This document shows, piece by piece, positions 17,182 through 26,893 of a DNA stretch of 64,000 nucleotides. The first letter of the stretch is position 1, and each line of letters starts with the position of its first letter. Below the pieces are notes generated by a model, which worked only from the letters and a program-made list of their open reading frames with translations, was not told the origin of the DNA and did no database searches. The DNA is from Thermococcus sp. Bubb.Bath (GTDB taxonomy: Archaea; Methanobacteriota_B; Thermococci; Thermococcales; Thermococcaceae). The position numbers were made by a program, and so were the translations under genes. The DNA lies in assembly GCF_012027595.1 (NCBI RefSeq), contig NZ_SNUR01000001.1, forward strand, positions 558,001 through 622,000, in the 5' to 3' direction.

Positions 17182-18380
17182 CCTCAGACTGGTTCTTCCC
17201 AAGCGTGGGGGGCATAGAGTATCACATTCATGATCTCGCCACCCACCTGGTTGAGATGGGTCACGAAGTCCACGTAATAACAAGGTTCGGGGACCATCCC
17301 GATGAGAAGCTCCCTTATCAGGTTCACCGTTTTAAGGGCAGGATAACGATGAACAGCTTCCACGTGAGCATTGGAACGGGTGCATTAAAGCGAATAAACG
17401 AGCTGTACAAAAAGGAAGGCTTTGACATAACCCACGGACACAGCATATATTCTCCTATGGCCGTCGGTGTTGCCAATCTCTCAGCCGGGATACGAGGGGT
17501 TCCGAGTGTTATAACCAACCACTCACTTCTTGGGAACTCAATCTTAAACCCTGCATACATTGCGCTCCTGCGCCTCTCCCTCCACAAGGTCACTTCGTTC
17601 ATAGCAGTCAGTGAAGCCGTTAAAAGCGATATGCTCTCAATCCTCGGCAGGAACCTTAAGAACAGGGAGATTTACGTCATTCCCAACGGGATAGACACGG
17701 ATTTCTGGAAGCCACAGGAGGATAAGGAGGGATGGAAGGAAGCTCTTGGCCTAAAAGGGATGGTGGTAACTACAACCTCCCGCCTTACAAAGAGAAAGAG
17801 GATTCACGTGATTCCGAAGGTTGCAAAGAGGATAAAGGAGGAATACGGAGAAAACGTGACGTTTTTGATAATAGGGGATGGACCAGAGAGGAGCAATATT
17901 GAACGACTCATCAGGGAATACAACGTTGGGGACATCGTGAAACTCCTCGGGAGACAGCCGAGGGAGAAAATAAAGGAGTACCTGGGGGCAAGCGACGTAT
18001 ACCTCTCCCCCACGGTTTATGAGGCATTCGGAATAGCCGTGCTTGAGGCGCTGGCCTGCGGCGTTCCGGTCGTTGCCAACAACCACGGTGGAATAGGTGA
18101 GATCGTGGAGCACGGAAGGACGGGCTTGCTTTCCCAAAATGACCAAGGGCTGATACAGAATCTGGTGGCACTGATTGACGACGAAAATATGCGGGAAGAA
18201 ATGGGGAAAAACGCAAGGAAGGGAGTGGAAGACCGCTTCAGCTGGGAGGCTGTGGTTCCCCGGGTGCTGGAAGTTTATGAGAGAACAATGAATCAGGCGG
18301 ATAAGAATCTATTCGTCCTTTACAAATTCCATCAGGCACTCAAGAGGGGGATGGCAAGTGCTGGTATCTTTAACTTTTGA
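17157..18380 (+). CDS. Family 4 glycosyltransferase (PimA/PIG-A-like)
   Basis: 407 residues with two Rossmann domains. The N-terminal LASDWFFPSVGGIEYHIHDLA and GHEVHVITRF bind the acceptor; the C-terminal VIPNGIDTDFWKP, TTTSRLTKRKRIHV and the EAFGIAVLEALACGVPVVAN motif bind the nucleotide sugar (EX7E pattern). The closest known relatives act on phosphoinositol-type lipids. The GTG start overlaps the previous gene by 25 bp and has GGGGGTG before it. With a flippase-like protein and a deacetylase it probably builds a surface or lipid-linked glycan. Confidence 0.88.
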   Translation: MESLKIALASDWFFPSVGGIEYHIHDLATHLVEMGHEVHVITRFGDHPDEKLPYQVHRFKGRITMNSFHVSIGTGALKRINELYKKEGFDITHGHSIYSPMAVGVANLSAGIRGVPSVITNHSLLGNSILNPAYIALLRLSLHKVTSFIAVSEAVKSDMLSILGRNLKNREIYVIPNGIDTDFWKPQEDKEGWKEALGLKGMVVTTTSRLTKRKRIHVIPKVAKRIKEEYGENVTFLIIGDGPERSNIERLIREYNVGDIVKLLGRQPREKIKEYLGASDVYLSPTVYEAFGIAVLEALACGVPVVANNHGGIGEIVEHGRTGLLSQNDQGLIQNLVALIDDENMREEMGKNARKGVEDRFSWEAVVPRVLEVYERTMNQADKNLFVLYKFHQALKRGMASAGIFNF

Positions 18381-19065
18381 TGTTGAGCAGGACTGTCCAC
18401 CATATCTCAACACTACCAAGGGAATGGAAGAGGGCCTCCCGAAGATTTTGAACCTGCTCGAGGAAAAGGGGGTTAGGGGAACCTTCTTTTTTACAGCGCA
18501 GATGGCAAAGGAATACCCCCATCTAGTGAAGCGTGTGGTTGATGACGGCCATGAGCTGGGGTGTCATACTTACAATCATGAACGTCTGGACAGACTATCA
18601 AAGAGTGAGGCTGAGAGGGTCATAGAGAAGTCCCTTCAGGTATTGAGGGAATTCGGAGAGGTTGTATCGTTCAGAGCCCCCAACCTCCAGTTGCCATCAT
18701 GGCTCTATGGCGTGCTAAATGAGAATAGAATCCTCGTCGATTCTTCCACGGCCCGCTACAAAGGATACAGGGAGGGCGTGAATTATGTGAACGGTGTCCT
18801 TGAGGTGCCCGCCTCGGTAACCTCCTCAGTCCTGCGACTTCCATGGGGCATCCAGCGCGTGATACATTCCCGTCTACAGGAGCCAAGGATATACTTCGCC
18901 CACCCCTGGGAGTTCGTCCCGATGAAAAAAGTGCGCTTTGACTGCCGCTTCAACACAGGAGAGAAAGCCCTTAAGTTGCTTGAAGAGCTTATAGATCACT
19001 ACAAAAGGGAGAACGCAGAGTTCGTCCAAATGAGGAGCTACCCAGAAATTTTTAAGAGGGGATAA
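18358..19065 (+). CDS. Polysaccharide deacetylase-family protein
   Basis: 235 residues. NodB-type motifs: LTFDVEQD (motif 1, catalytic Asp), GHELGCHTYNHERL (motif 2, two metal-binding His), SFRAPNLQLPSWL (motif 3), then a late FAHPWEFVP histidine. These enzymes remove N-acetyl groups from sugars with a divalent metal. No signal peptide, so it acts in the cytoplasm, possibly like PIG-L on a lipid-linked GlcNAc. The GTG start (GAGGGGGATG before it) overlaps the GT4 gene by 23 bp, strengthening a joint pathway. Confidence 0.87.
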   Translation: MLVSLTFDVEQDCPPYLNTTKGMEEGLPKILNLLEEKGVRGTFFFTAQMAKEYPHLVKRVVDDGHELGCHTYNHERLDRLSKSEAERVIEKSLQVLREFGEVVSFRAPNLQLPSWLYGVLNENRILVDSSTARYKGYREGVNYVNGVLEVPASVTSSVLRLPWGIQRVIHSRLQEPRIYFAHPWEFVPMKKVRFDCRFNTGEKALKLLEELIDHYKRENAEFVQMRSYPEIFKRG

Positions 19066-19086
19066 TCCCTGCGAGGGGCATGTCAT

Positions 19087-19671
19087 TTATATCAGCCCCT
19101 CCGCGTAGAGCCCATGATACACTTTTAGAAGCGCGTTCTGCACCTTCTTCGGCCCGAAAGTCCTGACGGCCTTCCCAAGCCCCTCGTTGTAAATCCTGCG
19201 CATAATAAAGTCGGTCTCGCGGTTGAGGTTCAGCTTTTCCTGGTTTTCGAGATAAAGGCGCGCTATCTCACCCGGCTCGCGGTAGTTCAGGCCCTTCAGC
19301 CACTTGAGGGGGATTCCATCGTCGAAGCGCTTGACGACCTCGAAGCCTATGATGGTAACCTCATCGTCGCCGTGGAGCTCTCCGTAGATTTTTGAGAGTT
19401 CCTGAAGGAGTTCTTTGACATCTGAGAAGCCGTCTGCCTTGGCGTCCTCGTTTGTGAGCTCCATGATTTTCTTCTTCTCAACCTTGGTTATCCTGACCTT
19501 CGCCACCGCGGTATCGCTCGGCCTTATGACGAGATAGACCTCGCTCCCCGGTTTAACCTCGTAGTCCCCGTAGCGTATCGTTGTCACCTTGTCCCCGCGG
19601 AGAATTCTCGACTTGTAGGCCGAGTCAATCAGCATGAACTTCCTTATCTGAACGCTCTTCACTCTCCTCAC
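19087..19671 (-). CDS. ASCH-domain protein
   Basis: 194 residues. The ASCH (PUA-like) domain covers about residues 10-110: [17 protein letters not shown], then [24 protein letters not shown] and [15 protein letters not shown]. The C-terminal half is helical ([20 protein letters not shown]). ASCH proteins are thought to bind RNA or nucleotides. The GTG start at 19671 has GGGGGTT before it; a second possible start is ATG 19635 with AAGGAAG. It overlaps the upstream HAD gene by 47 bp. Confidence 0.78.
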   Translation of the reverse strand: MRRVKSVQIRKFMLIDSAYKSRILRGDKVTTIRYGDYEVKPGSEVYLVIRPSDTAVAKVRITKVEKKKIMELTNEDAKADGFSDVKELLQELSKIYGELHGDDEVTIIGFEVVKRFDDGIPLKWLKGLNYREPGEIARLYLENQEKLNLNRETDFIMRRIYNEGLGKAVRTFGPKKVQNALLKVYHGLYAEGLI

Positions 19672-20356
19672 TATTCAACCCCCGCACGATGTCCACAACA
19701 TCCTCAAGGGCCCTTACCTGAAAGTCGGCGTAATCAAGGTAATCCAGCTCCCTGTTTGCATATTTTCCATATTTAAACCACACGGTTACCATACCAGCGT
19801 TTTTAGCGCCGTAGATGTCAGAATATAATCTGTCTCCGACCATAAGGGCCTCGTGGGGTCTGACCCCGAAGTTCTTCAGGGCCTTCTGGAATATCTTCAG
19901 ATGGGGCTTTTTCACCCCCACGAAGTCGGAGATTAGGACGTCGTCGAAGTAGTCCTCTATCTCGGTCCTCAGGATTTTCTCCCACTGCTTCACGGGGTTG
20001 CCGTCGGTTATTATCCCCAGCATCAGGCCAATCTGTTTGAGGGCCAGCAGGGTCTTTCTAACTCCCTTCACCGTCTTGAGATGGGTGATCTTCGTGTTGT
20101 GGTAGCCGATTACCCCCGCGGCCACCCACTTGGGGTTGTAGGGAAGGTCTAAACGCCTTAAGAGGTAGTCAAAGTGCCGGTTAAAGTTGCTCCCGTACTC
20201 GTTGATGAGCTCAAGGAGCTCGTGATACGCTATGCCAAAATCCGTTGGCATTCCAGCCCGTATCATGTTCTCTATGGCGTTTCTACGGGCTATCTCGGCG
20301 AGCTTGCTCGTGTCGATGAGCGTGTCATCCAGGTCGAAGAAGACAACCTTTATCAT
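19625..20356 (-). CDS. HAD-superfamily phosphatase
   Basis: 243 residues. HAD motifs are complete: [11 protein letters not shown] (motif I, nucleophile Asp), [11 protein letters not shown] (motif II), a lysine in [10 protein letters not shown] (motif III) and [17 protein letters not shown] (motif IV). The cap is of the C1 type. This matches a Thermococcales group annotated as Mg-dependent phosphatase; the substrate is unknown. ATG 20356 is used since GGTGGGGG stands before two consecutive ATG codons. It is co-transcribed with the ASCH gene. Confidence 0.88.
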   Translation of the reverse strand: MIKVVFFDLDDTLIDTSKLAEIARRNAIENMIRAGMPTDFGIAYHELLELINEYGSNFNRHFDYLLRRLDLPYNPKWVAAGVIGYHNTKITHLKTVKGVRKTLLALKQIGLMLGIITDGNPVKQWEKILRTEIEDYFDDVLISDFVGVKKPHLKIFQKALKNFGVRPHEALMVGDRLYSDIYGAKNAGMVTVWFKYGKYANRELDYLDYADFQVRALEDVVDIVRGLNSEESEERSDKEVHAD

Positions 20357-20455
20357 CATCCCCCACCGTTCCCTATTGGGCGGGATGGTATTTAATAATG
20401 ATGGTGTGGGCAAGGTTTATAAAACCGGGGCTTAACCCTCTCCGAGGCGAGACAG

Positions 20456-20743
20456 GTGGGGCGAGAGATAACCGATGAAAAGCTCCAGAAGTACTTTAGA
20501 ATCACCGAAGAAGCTTTAAAAACCCTTGAGGTTGCCGTACACGAGAGGAGCCTTCTAATGGCCGTCGCGAACGACTTTTTAACGATGGCAAAAAGCTATT
20601 TTGAGGACGCCAAGTACTACTACGAGAAGGGGGACTACGTTACCGCTTTTGCCGCGCTGAACTACGCCCACGGCTTTATAGACGCGGGTGTGCGGCTGGG
20701 AGTGTTTAAGGGAGAGGATGACAGACTCTTTGCCTTCGGCTGA
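20456..20743 (+). CDS. DUF357-family protein
   Basis: 95 residues, all helical: [20 protein letters not shown], then [20 protein letters not shown] and [18 protein letters not shown], the last being the hallmark of DUF357 (PF04010), an archaeal helical family of unknown role. GTG 20456 is the likely start (GGCGAGACAG before it), with a TATA box GTTTATAA about 40 bp upstream. It precedes the DUF555 gene by 10 bp. Confidence 0.8.
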   Translation: MGREITDEKLQKYFRITEEALKTLEVAVHERSLLMAVANDFLTMAKSYFEDAKYYYEKGDYVTAFAALNYAHGFIDAGVRLGVFKGEDDRLFAFG

Positions 20744-20753
20744 GGTGGGAAAG

Positions 20754-21134
20754 ATGGGAGACTACGTCGTCGTCCTTGAGGCGCCGATAATCGTTAGGGA
20801 CGTTGAGACGAGCGAAGACGCCATAAACGTGGCCGTGAGCAAGGTGGCAAAGGCACTGAACAAGGAGAACCTCGACTTTGTGAGGGTGGAGATAGGCTAC
20901 TCGCAGTGCCCGGTCTGCGGGGCCCACTTTGAGAGCGCCTTCGTGATAGGAAGCGTTGGGCTCGTTGGTATGTACCTCACCCTTAAGGTCTTCAACGCCC
21001 AGAGCGTGGAGCACGCTGAGAGGATAGCCAAGGCCGTGGTTGGAAAGGCCCTAAAGAAGGTTCCGCTGAAGGTTTACGAGATAAGGGAGATCGAAGGGGG
21101 AGAGAGTGGAAACGGGGTCGAACTTGAGGGATAG
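20754..21134 (+). CDS. DUF555/UPF0212 family protein
   Basis: 126 residues. MGDYVVVLEAPIIVRDV starts the archaeal DUF555 family; a CPVCGAHFESAFVIG segment (about residues 46-60) may hold a metal through its CxxC. No function is established. ATG 20754 follows GAGGTGGGAAAG. The frame is open 66 bp upstream into the DUF357 gene, but that extension lacks a ribosome site. Co-transcribed with DUF357. Confidence 0.86.
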   Translation: MGDYVVVLEAPIIVRDVETSEDAINVAVSKVAKALNKENLDFVRVEIGYSQCPVCGAHFESAFVIGSVGLVGMYLTLKVFNAQSVEHAERIAKAVVGKALKKVPLKVYEIREIEGGESGNGVELEG

Positions 21135-21165
21135 TTCAATGGCATCCCTCTTGTCCCTTCTTTAA

Positions 21166-22845
<1,680 letters not shown>

Positions 22846-22866
22846 GCCTTTTCTTTTTAAACTCCT

Positions 22867-23961
22867 TCATCCCCACGTCACGTTTCTGTTGAAGAGGAAG
22901 CGGACAATGAAAGACGCAGCGATGCCGATCAGGTTGGCAATGAGGTAATGGACGCCTATATAAACCAGCGGGGCGTAGATGGCCATCTGGACGGCGGCTC
23001 CAGTTAAGGCAGCAGCGTGGAAGCTCAGAAGCCTTCTCCACAAGGGACGCTTCCTGAGGTCTCGGAAGGTCCAAAGGTCGTTCCAAGTGAAGTTGTTGAG
23101 AATTGAGAGCTCAATGGCCGGTATGTTGGCCCAGACTTTGCTCCACCCAAGGAACCTGACGAAGAACCACAGGAACCCTTCGTTTACGAATATACCAGAA
23201 GTTCCAACGATACTGAACTTTATCAGCCTGTCGAGTTCGCCCTCCCACTTCATGAGCCTGTAGACGTGCTTGAGGTAGTTTATCATTGTCTTTCCGCTCA
23301 GCTTGCTCTCCCCCGCTTTCCTCAAGCCGAAAGTGAACGGAACCTCGACGACCTTCTTGTAGGTTCCCTTGATCAGAATCTCCATGAGTATCTTAAAGCC
23401 TATCGGGTTCAGCTCCGCGTTTTCGACGACCTCTCTTTTAAGGGCAAAGAACCCGCTTACCGGGTCCCTGACGTTTCTTATCTTAGGAAGTGCAACGCGC
23501 CCTATCATTATGGCGCCCTTTGAAATGAGCTTCCTGTACCAGTACCAGTTCCTAACCCCTCCTCCAGGCACGTACCTGCTGGCTATTACTATATCGGCCC
23601 CTTCTTCTATCGCCCTGACGAGTTTGGGTATCTTCTCCGGTGGGTGCTGCAAATCCGCGTCCATCACGACGAAAACGTCCCCAGAGGCCTCTTTGAAGCC
23701 CCGAATTACAGCGGAGGAGAGGCCCTTCTCGTTAACCCTCCGTATGACTTTGACCGGATAGCCCCTGGTTTTCCCCAGTTCTTCAGCGTATTCCCACGTT
23801 CTATCAGGAGAGTTATCGTCCACAACAACGATCTCAAAATCGTATCCCGCTTCACTCAGCGCGCGGGATATCCTCTCAAAGAGTTCGTCGAGGTTGTCCC
23901 GCTCATTGTAAGTTGGGATTATGATTGAAACCTTTGGCTTTTCTGATTTTTCTTGGCTCAT
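22867..23961 (-). CDS. Dolichol-phosphate mannose synthase with GtrA-like membrane domain
   Basis: 364 residues. Residues about 10-235 are a GT-A glycosyltransferase family 2 domain: VSIIIPTYNERDNL, VVVDDNSPDRTWE, and the metal-binding MDADLQHPPE. The C-terminus (about 245-364) has four helices of the GtrA type (FSIVGTSGIFVNEG, LNNFTWNDLWTF, FLFNRNVTW). This is the layout of Pyrococcus DPM synthase, which moves mannose from GDP-mannose to dolichyl phosphate for protein glycosylation. ATG 23961 follows GGAGGGTGGGAA. It is convergent with pyrG. Confidence 0.9.
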   Translation of the reverse strand: MSQEKSEKPKVSIIIPTYNERDNLDELFERISRALSEAGYDFEIVVVDDNSPDRTWEYAEELGKTRGYPVKVIRRVNEKGLSSAVIRGFKEASGDVFVVMDADLQHPPEKIPKLVRAIEEGADIVIASRYVPGGGVRNWYWYRKLISKGAIMIGRVALPKIRNVRDPVSGFFALKREVVENAELNPIGFKILMEILIKGTYKKVVEVPFTFGLRKAGESKLSGKTMINYLKHVYRLMKWEGELDRLIKFSIVGTSGIFVNEGFLWFFVRFLGWSKVWANIPAIELSILNNFTWNDLWTFRDLRKRPLWRRLLSFHAAALTGAAVQMAIYAPLVYIGVHYLIANLIGIAASFIVRFLFNRNVTWG

Positions 23962-24034
23962 TTCCCACCCTCCGCAACATACCTCTAACCCCCGCAAACT
24001 TTATAAGCTTTGCAGAGCCTTAAAAGCCGGGCAT

Positions 24035-24112
24035 GGGGCCGTGGGGTAGCTTGGTCCATCCTGCGGGCTTTGGGAGCCCGTGACCCGGGTTCGAATCCCG
24101 GCGGCCCCACCA
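24035..24112 (+). tRNA. tRNA-Pro (UGG)
   Basis: The acceptor stem GGGGCCG pairs with CGGCCCC; the anticodon stem CGGGC/GCCCG (24064-24068 with 24076-24080) encloses TTTGGGA, giving anticodon TGG at 24071-24073. T arm with GGTTCGAATCC. The CCA end is encoded. It directly precedes a non-coding repeat region. Confidence 0.95.
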
Positions 24113-25330
24113 TTCAGCCCTTTCTGACGAAAGCGCTGGCGGAAAATTATGTGCCTTTTATAAGGTTTGGATCCTGAAAGGGTTTTTACTCGCTTGCTTC
24201 TTTGGTGAGTGTTTTCACTGCCCAAAGCGCCCTTCGGGCACCGATAATAAAGTTAAAACCAATTGAAGGGGTTGATTTAAGGTCAAACCCCTTGAAACTT
24301 ACCCCTTGAATAGGGCACGACTGGCTTTTTGCTCTTCGCGGAGAAGGGAACTCTTTTGCTCAAGCTTTTTCCAAAAGTTTGTTCGCCTGCGTGACGTTGA
24401 AGCTTCGCTTCAACGCACGGGACGATAGTCCCATTGAGTTTGATCAAGGTTCGTGGTTCCCTTCTAAAATTGCCCTTCTAAGGGATTTTTCACAATACAC
24501 CAACCAAAAATGAGCGAATTCTCCAAACATGCCAACCAAAAAGGAGTTTTTCTCTCACTTTGACGCCCTACGGGCGTCTATTACAAAGCAAACTCATAGA
24601 GAACAAGCCCACTAAAACTGGAATTCAAAATGAGAGAAGAAGCTTCTAAAGAAAATCTCCTGAAAACTGCACTTTTGACAAGAACCATAACCTTTGATGA
24701 AACTTTGCTTGCAAAGTTTCAGCGCTGGCGGAAAAGTGGTATGTGATTCTAACAAGCGAGTTTTTGAGCGGGTTTGCTTACTGGACAGTCAGCCTTACAA
24801 GGATTTCCTCACAGTATAGCGCCCGGAGGGCACTAAAAAGAACGTTGGAAATCATAAGTAGTGCGAAAGTTCTAAGAGTAAACCCACTCACGGTCGCCTT
24901 CTGGAGGGGCATACACCTGTCAATGAGCAAGTTCAAAAAGAAGGGAACACTTTTGGTCAAGCTTTTTCTAAAAGCTTGCTAGACAAAGTTTCATCAAAGT
25001 TTGTACGTGCTTTTCAGGGGCCATAATTCTAGGGCTTTCCTCCTTGGACAGGCCTTTTTTAAGATGGGGTTTACTTTTAACAGCGCCCGAAGGGCGCATA
25101 AGGCGTAAACCCAGCAAACATTAACCACTCACCCATAGGAAAGCCCTCAAAACTCTCCTTATTGCAAAGCACGTACAAACCGCCCCAAGCCGATTTAAAT
25201 AAGGTCAAAACCATTTGGTCAAGCTTTGTGCAAGCAAAGGTTGCTAATGGGACTACGCCCCCACACCCCCAAACAGTTTGGTTCCACAAGCGCCGCTTTC
25301 ACTAACGTTCAAGCGTCCTCAACGGACGGC
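24113..25330. repeat. Hairpin-rich, non-coding composite repeat after tRNA-Pro (copy A)
   Basis: No convincing gene lies between the tRNA and VapB (about 1.3 kb), and the stretch is visibly more A+T rich than its surroundings. Two units seem to lie in tandem, each beginning with GCGCTGGCGGAAAA (24133 and 24722) followed at a similar distance by a GCGCCC/GGGC hairpin (offset about 95) and a CAAGCTTTTT hairpin (offset about 230). Part of it (24437-24723 and 25290-25330) matches the sequence after tRNA-Leu at 54967-55294; the middle 566 bp (24724-25289) is missing there. Perfect inverted repeats: 24396-24414, 24562-24578, 24699-24720, 24958-24978 and 25083-25097. Confidence 0.75.
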
Positions 25331-25364
25331 GGAGACTATTCTCAGAGCCGTGCCACGTGGAAAC

Positions 25365-25392
25365 TTTTATATGCTTTGCATTACATAATGTA
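25365..25392 (+). promoter_or_regulatory. vapBC promoter with palindromic operator
   Basis: A TATA-like CTTTTATATG lies near 25364-25373. The 11-bp palindrome TACATAATGTA (25382-25392) covers the expected start of transcription, 17 bp before the antitoxin ATG. Self-repression by the VapBC complex is the usual arrangement for such pairs. Confidence 0.5.
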
Positions 25393-25408
25393 TTTCAGGT
25401 GGTATTAC

Positions 25409-25630
25409 ATGGCCGTAATTACAGTCCGAGTTCCGGATGATGTAAAAGCAAAGATGAAGGAGGTGAAAATAAACTGGAGCGAGGAGATAAGGAGATTCAT
25501 AACCCAACGGATAGAAGATGAAGAAAGGAAGAGAAACCTCCAAAAGGCCCTTAAAATCCTCAAAGAAGGGAAGGGTGTTGAGAGAGGTTTTTCAGCAAAA
25601 TCCGTGAGGGAGGACCGTGATAGTAATTGA
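25409..25630 (+). CDS. vapB: VapB-like antitoxin
   Basis: 73 residues. The N-terminal ribbon-helix-helix segment is MAVITVRVPDDVKAKMKEV followed by INWSEEIRRFITQRIED; the charged C-terminal part would wrap the toxin. ATG 25409 has AGGTGGTATTAC before it. It overlaps the toxin gene by 14 bp, the typical antitoxin-first order. It sits at the far edge of the repeat region following tRNA-Pro. Confidence 0.85.
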   Translation: MAVITVRVPDDVKAKMKEVKINWSEEIRRFITQRIEDEERKRNLQKALKILKEGKGVERGFSAKSVREDRDSN

Positions 25631-26009
25631 CGCCTCAGCCCTCGCTAAGATAATCCTTCAAGAGGAGGGATGGGAGGCCGTCCCGCTAACGAGCAAAACA
25701 GCGACACTGGATTACGCTCTTGTTGAAGCCTTAAACGCTATTTGGAAAGCGGTTGTCCAGGGACGGCTGAACGAGGAAGATGCAAGGGAAAGAACTGAAG
25801 CTCTGAAATATCTCACCGGGGGTCTGTTGTTCTTCGAAGCCAGAAATTACTTTGAGCATGGTTTGGAGATAGCGCTTAAAGAAAAGATCACCGTTTACGA
25901 TGCCCTGTACATAGCCTTCGCAGAAGAACTAAAAGCCGAGCTCTACACTTCCGACGTCAAGCAGTTTGAAGCAGCCCAAAAACACGTGAGGACAAAACTC
26001 ATCCCGTAA
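25617..26009 (+). CDS. vapC: VapC-like PIN-domain toxin
   Basis: 130 residues. PIN-domain acidic residues: MIVIDASALAKIIL (first Asp), a Glu in LDYALVEALNAIW (about residue 40), YDALYIAFAEE (about 96) and LYTSDVKQFE (about 112). PIN toxins cut RNA, often tRNA, when freed from the antitoxin. GTG 25617 starts inside vapB. All four acidic positions are present, so the toxin is probably active. Confidence 0.87.
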   Translation: MIVIDASALAKIILQEEGWEAVPLTSKTATLDYALVEALNAIWKAVVQGRLNEEDARERTEALKYLTGGLLFFEARNYFEHGLEIALKEKITVYDALYIAFAEELKAELYTSDVKQFEAAQKHVRTKLIP

Positions 26010-26077
26010 TAATGTTTTTAAAGCCAGATTACAACATGGCTTCAAATCTTGGAGACCACCAGGTTTTGGGTGAGAGC

Positions 26078-26893
26078 ATGAAAAAACTGGCCCTCAGAAT
26101 AGCTTACGATGGAACCGCCTTCTATGGCTTTCAGAGACAGCCTGGAGTCAGAACCGTCGAGGGCGAGCTAATCAGAGTTCTTAAAAAGCTGGGTATAATC
26201 CAGAACCCGGAGGATTCGGATTTCAAGGGTGCCTCAAGAACGGATAGGGGTGTCTCAGCTTTCTTCAACGTTGTTTCCTTCGTCCCGAACCCTGAGAAAG
26301 CCTACCTAGCAACCCCAAAGGTTATAAACCACCACCTGAAGGACGTCTGGGTCATCGGCAGGGTGGAGGTTCCCCAAGAGTTCCACCCAAGGTTCTGGGC
26401 CAGGGAAAAAACGTATAGATACTACCTCGTTGATAGGGGGTACGATGTGGAGGCCATGACTGAGTGTTCCGCCCTTTTCCTGGGAACCCACGACTTCTCG
26501 GCCTTCGCTAAGCTGGAACCTGGAAAAGGCCCAATCAGAGAGGTAACTTCCATGAGGATAGTTCCCAGGAAGGGCTACTATCTAATAGAAGTTTCCGGAA
26601 AGTCTTTTCTCTGGGAGATGGCCCGTAGAATGATGAGCGCAATCTCATACTGCGGCCTTGGAATCCTCTCCAAGGATGAAGTCAAGGAAATGCTGTCCGG
26701 CCGGTTCGAGAGGAAAGTTCCTGCCGCCCCACCTGAGAACCTTGTCCTCTGGAGGATAGACTATGAAGGAATAACCTTTGACACTGACACGGATGAAGAA
26801 GGACTGAAGAAAGCAAGGAGAGAGATATTTTCCCGTTATTCCTACGCTTTATCTCGCGCCGCCCTCTTTGGAGACTGGCTTATCTCGTTATAG
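26078..26893 (+). CDS. truA: tRNA pseudouridine synthase A
   Basis: 271 residues. It converts uridines 38-40 of the tRNA anticodon arm to pseudouridine. The catalytic aspartate is in GASRTDRGVSAF (about residue 57); other marks are ALRIAYDGTAFYGFQRQPG at the N-terminus, ARFWAREKTYRYYL-like FWAREKTYRYYL and the C-terminal SFLWEMARRMMSAI. ATG 26078 follows GGGTGAGAGC. Its last 52 bp overlap the convergent helicase gene. Confidence 0.93.
   Translation: MKKLALRIAYDGTAFYGFQRQPGVRTVEGELIRVLKKLGIIQNPEDSDFKGASRTDRGVSAFFNVVSFVPNPEKAYLATPKVINHHLKDVWVIGRVEVPQEFHPRFWAREKTYRYYLVDRGYDVEAMTECSALFLGTHDFSAFAKLEPGKGPIREVTSMRIVPRKGYYLIEVSGKSFLWEMARRMMSAISYCGLGILSKDEVKEMLSGRFERKVPAAPPENLVLWRIDYEGITFDTDTDEEGLKKARREIFSRYSYALSRAALFGDWLISL

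Noticed and set aside
24001-24225. 74-residue minus-strand reading frame across tRNA-Pro
   Set aside because: It is the antisense of a tRNA gene; such frames with IRTRVTGSQ-type sequences are a well-known annotation artefact.
24743-24982. 79-residue plus-strand reading frame inside repeat copy A
   Set aside because: No ribosome site, no family-like composition, and it lies in hairpin-rich repeat sequence.
25077-25289. 70-residue minus-strand reading frame in copy A
   Set aside because: It reads through hairpins and has no start signals; the matching segment is absent from copy B.
24035-25420. Attachment-site repeat of the tRNA-Pro 3' end marking an integrated element
   Set aside because: I looked for a second copy of the T arm and acceptor end downstream and saw none, so integration at this tRNA is not supported.
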